Of a stretch of DNA of 20,011 nucleotides, positions 15,382 through 20,011 are shown piece after piece. Location: contig JALUTE010000488.1 of the NCBI GenBank assembly GCA_027058255.1, forward strand, positions 1-20,011, in the 5' to 3' direction. The stretch is from Methyloligella sp. GTDB lineage: Bacteria; Pseudomonadota; Alphaproteobacteria; Rhizobiales; JALUTE01. Numbering within the stretch: the first letter of the stretch is position 1; every line of letters begins with the position of its first letter. Both the position numbers and the translations under genes were made by a program. Below the pieces are notes generated by a model. It was given only the letters and a program-made list of their open reading frames with translations, ran no database searches and had not been told where the DNA came from.

Positions 15382-15455
15382 GCGCGCCATTGCCACTCGC
15401 GCGCGCCTCTCGTTCTGCCTTGGTGGCCGCTTGCGCCGTCGCCCACCGTTCACGC

Positions 15456-15492
15456 TCTTGAAATCACTGCGGCGCAATATAATTGCTGCAGT
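15456..15492 (+). promoter_or_regulatory. Promoter with overlapping TGC-rich palindrome, upstream of the 15557 gene
   Basis: A perfect TATAAT (15478-15483) has TCTTGA (15456-15461) 16 bp upstream. Nested inverted repeats surround the -10: ACTGC (15466-15470) with GCAGT (15488-15492), and GCAAT (15474-15478) with ATTGC (15482-15486). A protein bound there would block RNA polymerase, so a repressor operator is a reasonable guess. TGC-rich CTGC-GCAG pairs recall PhaR operators of polyhydroxybutyrate genes, but this is only a resemblance. Confidence 0.5.
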
Positions 15493-15556
15493 GCACAATT
15501 CATGATAAGGTTGTGTTTGCGATCCCCTTCCCGCACGCGCCAGGAGTGCCCGACCC

Positions 15557-16219
15557 ATGTTCGACTTCGACGCCCAGAGCCACTTGATGCAGTCCCTCGG
15601 CACGCTCGCCGCCGTGGGGCTTGCCGGAGCGACGCTCATGGCGACCCGCACTGCGACCGAGGTGATGAAGGCCGTCAACGGCGCGGCCCGCACACCCGAA
15701 GCCGATGCCAAGGCCGAGCCTTCTACTCGCGAGCGCCAGGCCCTGCCGGCCGTTCCGGCCCGCTCCCGCGCGCCAGAGCGCCCCCGAAGCTGGTATCGCA
15801 GCCGCGCGCAGCGGGCCTGGGATGCCTTTTTCGATCCCTTCGGCGTGTTCACGGGCCCGCGCGCCGGCGCGCCAAGCGCATGGACGCCTGCCGCGCCGTT
15901 CTGGACGGGGCGGACCCTATCGCCGCCGCCCCTCTCCGGCGCCTGGCCCGCATTCTCCTGGCCCGCATTCTGGGGGACCGCGGACACACGGGCCGCGGAC
16001 GGCACGGGTCCGGGCCATGCGCTCGATGGCGGCGCACTCGCCCGCCTGATGAGCGCTCAGAGCGAGACGCCCCACGCCTTCGCCTCGTGGCATCCGCCGG
16101 TCTCGCTGCCCTTCACCGGCGGCAAGGCCCTGCCCGGCCTGCTCACCGTCGCGGTCACCATTCCGCCCGCCCTGCACGCCCTGCTGGGCGCCTGGCCCGG
16201 CTGGACGCTCCTCGCCTGA
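15557..16219 (+). CDS. Unrecognised Trp/Pro/Ala-rich protein
   Basis: A 220-aa protein I do not recognise. The first 42 residues (MFDFDAQSHLMQSLGTLAAV and on) form an amphipathic or weakly hydrophobic helix with MATRTATEVMKAV. A charged, Pro/Arg-rich linker follows (about 43-78), then WYRSRAQRAWDAFFDPFGVF (79-98) and a Trp/Pro/Phe-rich segment with WPAFSWPAFWG. The C-terminus is mildly hydrophobic (LHALLGAWPGWTLLA). No classic signal peptide or catalytic motif is seen. AGGAG (15542-15546) precedes the ATG at 10 nt and third-position GC is high, so the frame is believable. The composition would suit a surface-binding or polymer-granule protein, for example a phasin-like one, but no family match is claimed. 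Frames from 15502 and 15705 are shadows. Confidence 0.65.
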   Translation: MFDFDAQSHLMQSLGTLAAVGLAGATLMATRTATEVMKAVNGAARTPEADAKAEPSTRERQALPAVPARSRAPERPRSWYRSRAQRAWDAFFDPFGVFTGPRAGAPSAWTPAAPFWTGRTLSPPPLSGAWPAFSWPAFWGTADTRAADGTGPGHALDGGALARLMSAQSETPHAFASWHPPVSLPFTGGKALPGLLTVAVTIPPALHALLGAWPGWTLLA

Positions 16220-16238
16220 CGCATCCTGCCGCAACAAC

Positions 16239-16325
16239 GCGCATCGACGTTTGGCAGTAGGACCCGGCACTGAGGTCTTGATCGGCACGGCCCCTCGCCA
16301 CCCGAAGACGCTCCGGTCGATGCGC
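16239..16325 (+). repeat. TIR-bounded repeat unit 1 (87 bp)
   Basis: Starts GCGCATCGAC and ends GTCGATGCGC, a perfect 10-bp terminal inverted repeat. The interior includes TTGGCAGTAGGACCCGGCAC and CGGCACGGCCCCTCGCCACC. A short linker GTTCGCCCAAACAAAA leads to the next unit; the direct-repeat period is 102 bp. Confidence 0.9.
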
Positions 16326-16341
16326 GTTCGCCCAAACAAAA

Positions 16342-16426
16342 CGCATCGACGTTTGGCAGTAGGACCCGGCACTGAGGTCTTGATCGGCACGGCCCCTCGC
16401 CACCCGAAGGCGCTCCGGTCGATGCG
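16342..16426 (+). repeat. TIR-bounded repeat unit 2
   Basis: Almost identical to unit 1 (CGAAGG instead of CGAAGA in the right half). It starts CGCATCGAC and ends GTCGATGCG. The linker GTTCGCCAACAAA leads into a third left end. Confidence 0.9.
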
Positions 16427-16440
16427 CGTTCGCCAACAAA

Positions 16441-16687
16441 GCGCATCGACGTTTGGCCGAACGAGCATGCACCTAATGTACGGATGCAAACATAAGATAC
16501 ACGTCATTGCCGCGCGTGACGCGGCAATCCAGGGCGGCAAGCTCCGAGTTTGTTGCCCTGGATCACCCGGTCACGCCGGGTGATGAGGGGGAGTAGGCGC
16601 AAGTTTCGTTTGCGTTTCTGCACTGCTCTGCGCCGGCACGGCCCCGCGCCACCCATTGGCGCTCCGGTCGATGCGCGTTCGCTCAAA
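16441..16687 (+). repeat. Split third repeat unit with a foreign middle
   Basis: The left end GCGCATCGACGTTTGG is at 16441-16456. A matching right half (CGGCACGGCCCCGCGCCACC, then GGCGCTCCGGTCGATGCGC) is at 16633-16678, followed by GTTCGCTCAAAC. The roughly 175 bp between them do not match units 1 and 2 and include the REP-like pair. Confidence 0.7.
16504..16588. repeat. Inverted pair of REP-like palindromes
   Basis: Two copies of a REP-type unit face each other. Right arm: CCCTGGATCACCCGG, TCACG, CCGGGTGATGA (16555-16586). Left arm, read on the minus strand: CCCTGGATTGCCGCG, TCACG, CGCGGCAATGACG (16534-16502). Each forms its own hairpin (stems 16506-16514/16520-16528 and 16562-16570/16576-16584), and CCAGGGC/GCCCTGG pairs the two arms. 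This is the layout of a BIME-like element common in alphaproteobacterial intergenic regions. Confidence 0.8.
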
Positions 16688-16784
16688 CCAACCCCATCCC
16701 GGCAGTGTGCGCAGCCAGCGCGAAGCAGGACGCCCTGCCCGGGAAACAAACCGGGGGAAATTGCCGCCCCCTGCCATCCGCGCC

Positions 16785-16812
16785 TTGCCCCACGCGCGCA
16801 AGCGCCTATAGT
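16785..16812 (+). promoter_or_regulatory. Putative argG promoter
   Basis: TTGCCC (16785-16790), 16-bp spacer, TATAGT (16807-16812), 45 bp before the ATG. Confidence 0.5.
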
Positions 16813-16857
16813 GCGCCGGGTTTCCACGCGCCATGCGCACAACCAGCCGAAAAGATC

Positions 16858-18084
<1,227 letters not shown>

Positions 18085-18155
18085 GCGCAGGCGGCCCCAG
18101 CCCCAGGGCCCCCGCAATGCGGGATCGATCGACAGAACCGAGCAACGACAGGACC

Positions 18156-18707
18156 ATGCCGCCACACGCGCCCACCATACGCCCCGTGGCCCCGTCCGAC
18201 GTGTTCTCGCTGGCCAAGGTCTACGAGGAGACGGCGCGGGCCGCCTATCAGGGCATCATTCCGCATGACAATCTGGAGGCGATGATCGCCCGGCGCACCC
18301 CGGGCTGGTGGCGGCGCACCCTCGGCAAGGGGTCCCAGACCCTGGTGCTGGAAGTGGATGGGCGGATTGCGGGCTATGTCACCTTCGGGCCGAGCCGCTA
18401 TGGCGAGGGAGAGGCAGGCAGCGCCGCCCCCTCGGGCGAGATCTACGAGATTCAGGTCCTGCCGACCCATCAGGGGCTTGGCTTCGGGGCGCGCCTGTTC
18501 GAGGCCGCCCGCTCGGCGCTCGCCGAGGAGGGGCACGAGGATGTCATGGCCTGGGCGATCGCGGACAACGAGCAGGCGGTTGCCTTTTTCGCCCATATGG
18601 GCGGGCAGGTCTTTGCCGAGACCCGGATCCTCTACCGGACCAAGACATTGCGGCGGGTGGCCTTCGCCTTCCGCCCGGGGGTCGAAAGGCCCGTGCGCAG
18701 GGCGTGA
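18156..18707 (+). CDS. GNAT-family N-acetyltransferase
   Basis: A 183-aa acetyl-CoA-dependent acyltransferase. The N-terminal APTIRPVAPSDVFSLAKVYEETARAAYQGIIP is typical. The acetyl-CoA-binding motif A is IYEIQVLPTHQGLGFGARLF (96-115) with the Q/R-x-x-G-x-G/A loop QGLGFG. NEQAVAFFAHMGG follows as motif B. ATG 18156 is taken because family members begin just before TIRP and AGGA lies close upstream. The same frame starts at 18081, overlapping the argG stop by four bases, which would add 25 Pro/Ser/Arg-rich residues and allow translational coupling. The substrate is not known; it may be a small amine or a protein N-terminus. It need not belong to arginine synthesis. Confidence 0.88.
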   Translation: MPPHAPTIRPVAPSDVFSLAKVYEETARAAYQGIIPHDNLEAMIARRTPGWWRRTLGKGSQTLVLEVDGRIAGYVTFGPSRYGEGEAGSAAPSGEIYEIQVLPTHQGLGFGARLFEAARSALAEEGHEDVMAWAIADNEQAVAFFAHMGGQVFAETRILYRTKTLRRVAFAFRPGVERPVRRA

Positions 18708-18772
18708 CCGCCCGTCGCGCCCGCCCGGGCAATGGCGCAGGATGGCCGCGCCCCTTTTGGCGCCGATGAAAG

Positions 18773-18790
18773 GCCCGGCGATCGCCGGGC
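18773..18790 (+). other. Perfect 18-bp palindrome before typA
   Basis: GCCCGGCG-CGCCGGGC arms with AT at the centre, 15 bp before the typA ATG and 65 bp after the GNAT stop. There is no T-tract, so it is not a standard terminator; it may be an operator or a leader hairpin. Confidence 0.5.
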
Positions 18791-18805
18791 GCAAGAGAGA
18801 GACCC

Positions 18806-20011
18806 ATGGATATCAGGAACATCGCCATCATCGCCCATGTCGATCATGGCAAGACCACGCTCATCGACGTGCTGCTGCGCGAGTCGGGCGCCTTTCGCGA
18901 CAATCAGCGCGTGGCCGAGCGGGCCATGGACAGCAACGATCTGGAGCGCGAGCGGGGCATCACCATTCTCGCCAAATGCACGTCGCTCGTCTGGAAGGGC
19001 GTGCGGATCAACATCGTCGACACGCCCGGCCACGCCGATTTCGGCGGCGAGGTGGAGCGCATTCTCGACATGGTGGATGGCGCCATCGTCCTGGTGGATG
19101 CCGCGGAAGGGCCCATGCCGCAGACCAAGTTCGTCGTCTCCAAGGCGCTCGCGGCGGGGCTCTGCCCGATCGTCGCCGTGAACAAGATCGACAAGCCGGA
19201 CGAGCGCCATGCGGCGGTCGTCGATGCCGTGTTCGACCTGTTCGCGGCGCTCGATGCCGATGAGCACCAGCTCGACTTCCCAATCCTCTACGGCTCGGCC
19301 AAGGACGGCTGGATGGCATCCGCGCCGGAGGGCCCGAAAGCGGGCATGGCGCCGCTTCTCGACCTGGTCCTGGAGCATGTCCCGCCGCCGCGGACAGAGC
19401 AGGGCCCCTTCCGCATGCTCGCCACCACGCTCGAGGCCGACCCCTATCTCGGCCGCCTGCTGACGGGGCGCATCCTGTCCGGCACCGTCGCGGCCAACGA
19501 TCCGCTCAAGGCCCTCTCGCGCGACGGGGCGGTGATCGAGCAGGGGCGTGCCACGCGCATCATCGCCTTTCGCGGCCTCGAGCGCCAGCCGATCGAGGAG
19601 GGCCGCGCGGGCGACATCGTCGCCATTGCCGGGCTCTCGAAAGCCTCGGTCGCCGACACGCTCTGCGCCCCGGATGTGAGCCAGCCACTGGCCGCCCGGC
19701 CCATCGACCCGCCGACCCTCTCCATGACCTTCCGCATCAATGACGGCCCCTTCGCCGGCCAGGAGGGCGACAAGGTGCAGAGCCGGGTCATCCGCGAGCG
19801 CCTCCTGCGCGAGGCGGAGGGCAATGTGGCGCTCCGGGTCGAGGAGACGGCGGATCGCGACGCCCTCGAGGTGTTCGGGCGCGGCGAGTTGCAGCTCGCC
19901 ATCCTGATCGAGACCATGCGGCGGGAAGGCTTCGAGCTCACCGTCTCGCGCCCGCGGGTCGTCTATCGCACCGATCCCGAGACCGGCAAACGGCTGGAGC
20001 CCATCGAGGAG
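18806..20011 (+). CDS. typA: Ribosome-associated GTPase TypA/BipA, 3' end beyond the window
   Basis: A translational GTPase of the EF-G/LepA class that binds the 70S ribosome and is needed for stress and cold adaptation and large-subunit assembly. 402 codons are present with no stop; the family is about 605 aa. G1 is AHVDHGKTT (10-18). G2 is in the RERGITILAKC region, G3 is DTPGHADFGG (72-81) and G4 is NKIDKP. The beta-barrel domain 2 and the start of domain III (RGELQLAILIETMRREGFEL) follow. ATG 18806 has GAGAGA a few bases upstream, and MDIRNIAIIAHVDHGKTT is the family start. It is about 98 bp after the GNAT gene on the same strand. Confidence 0.97.
   Translation, partial: MDIRNIAIIAHVDHGKTTLIDVLLRESGAFRDNQRVAERAMDSNDLERERGITILAKCTSLVWKGVRINIVDTPGHADFGGEVERILDMVDGAIVLVDAAEGPMPQTKFVVSKALAAGLCPIVAVNKIDKPDERHAAVVDAVFDLFAALDADEHQLDFPILYGSAKDGWMASAPEGPKAGMAPLLDLVLEHVPPPRTEQGPFRMLATTLEADPYLGRLLTGRILSGTVAANDPLKALSRDGAVIEQGRATRIIAFRGLERQPIEEGRAGDIVAIAGLSKASVADTLCAPDVSQPLAARPIDPPTLSMTFRINDGPFAGQEGDKVQSRVIRERLLREAEGNVALRVEETADRDALEVFGRGELQLAILIETMRREGFELTVSRPRVVYRTDPETGKRLEPIEE

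Larger units (their letters stand above)
16220..16857. other. Repeat-filled intergenic region before argG
   Basis: No convincing gene is found in these 638 bases. They contain two full TIR-bounded repeat units and a split third one (16239-16687), an inverted REP-like pair (16504-16588) and the argG promoter (16785-16812). Open frames occur on both strands, but they simply follow the repeats. Confidence 0.75.

Noticed and set aside
16239..16457. CRISPR array
   Set aside because: The repeats are about 87 bp with nearly constant short linkers, not 23-50 bp repeats with unique spacers, and no cas gene is nearby.
16155..16583. Open frames on both strands across the repeat array, with repeated RTRIDRS and VPGPTAK peptides on the minus strand
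   Set aside because: The peptide repeats follow the DNA repeats, both strands are open, no ribosome-binding site was seen, and the repeats are better explained by their TIR structure.

Overview
This GC-rich window (roughly two-thirds G+C by eye) reads as a chromosomal piece of an alphaproteobacterium, most likely Rhizobiales/Hyphomicrobiales-like. The grounds are the gene order murJ-trpS-universal stress protein-nfu, DUF1289 beside membrane-anchored TIGR02281-type aspartic proteases, a Rhizobiales-type phosphomannomutase, and a DUF1640-like coiled-coil protein. The species cannot be named from the sequence. Almost everything is housekeeping. The accessory material is an insertion sequence at the left edge and a repeat cluster near 16.2-16.7 kb.

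Layout. 1-1080: end of an ISNCY (IS1202-group) element on the minus strand. Its transposase frame stays open through the window edge although it carries two in-frame insertions of short palindromic cassettes. 1096-3667 (+): rpsD, then a DUF1289 zinc-ribbon-like protein overlapping the first of two retropepsin-like membrane proteases. 3717-5225 (+): phosphomannomutase/phosphoglucomutase, convergent with the minus-strand block nfu (5241-5789), usp (6002-6514), trpS (6616-7752), murJ (7888-9501). 9584-10186 (-): a tail-anchored coiled-coil protein with eleven 11-residue repeats. 10187-10540: divergent intergenic region with a perfect FNR/FixK-type box. 10541-12139 (+): a lone cytochrome aa3 oxidase subunit I (ctaD), closed by a clear terminator. 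12225-14606 (-): uvrB, diverging from rnhB (14704-15381 +). 15557-16219 (+): an unrecognised W/P/A-rich protein behind a promoter overlapping a palindrome. 16220-16857: no gene, but a tandem array of TIR-bounded repeats with a REP-like pair inside. 16858-18707 (+): argG and a GNAT acetyltransferase. 18806-end (+): typA/bipA, cut by the window edge.

Functional themes are translation (S4, TrpRS, BipA), cell envelope (MurJ, PMM/PGM), respiration (CtaD), Fe-S maturation (Nfu), DNA maintenance (UvrB, RNase HII) and arginine synthesis. No complete multi-gene novel system is evident. The strongest unusual signal is the palindromic cassettes inserted in frame in the transposase, one of them one codon after the presumed catalytic glutamate. 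Next come the TIR-bounded repeat array with its nested REP pair, the hendecad-repeat protein, and the unknown gene at 15557.
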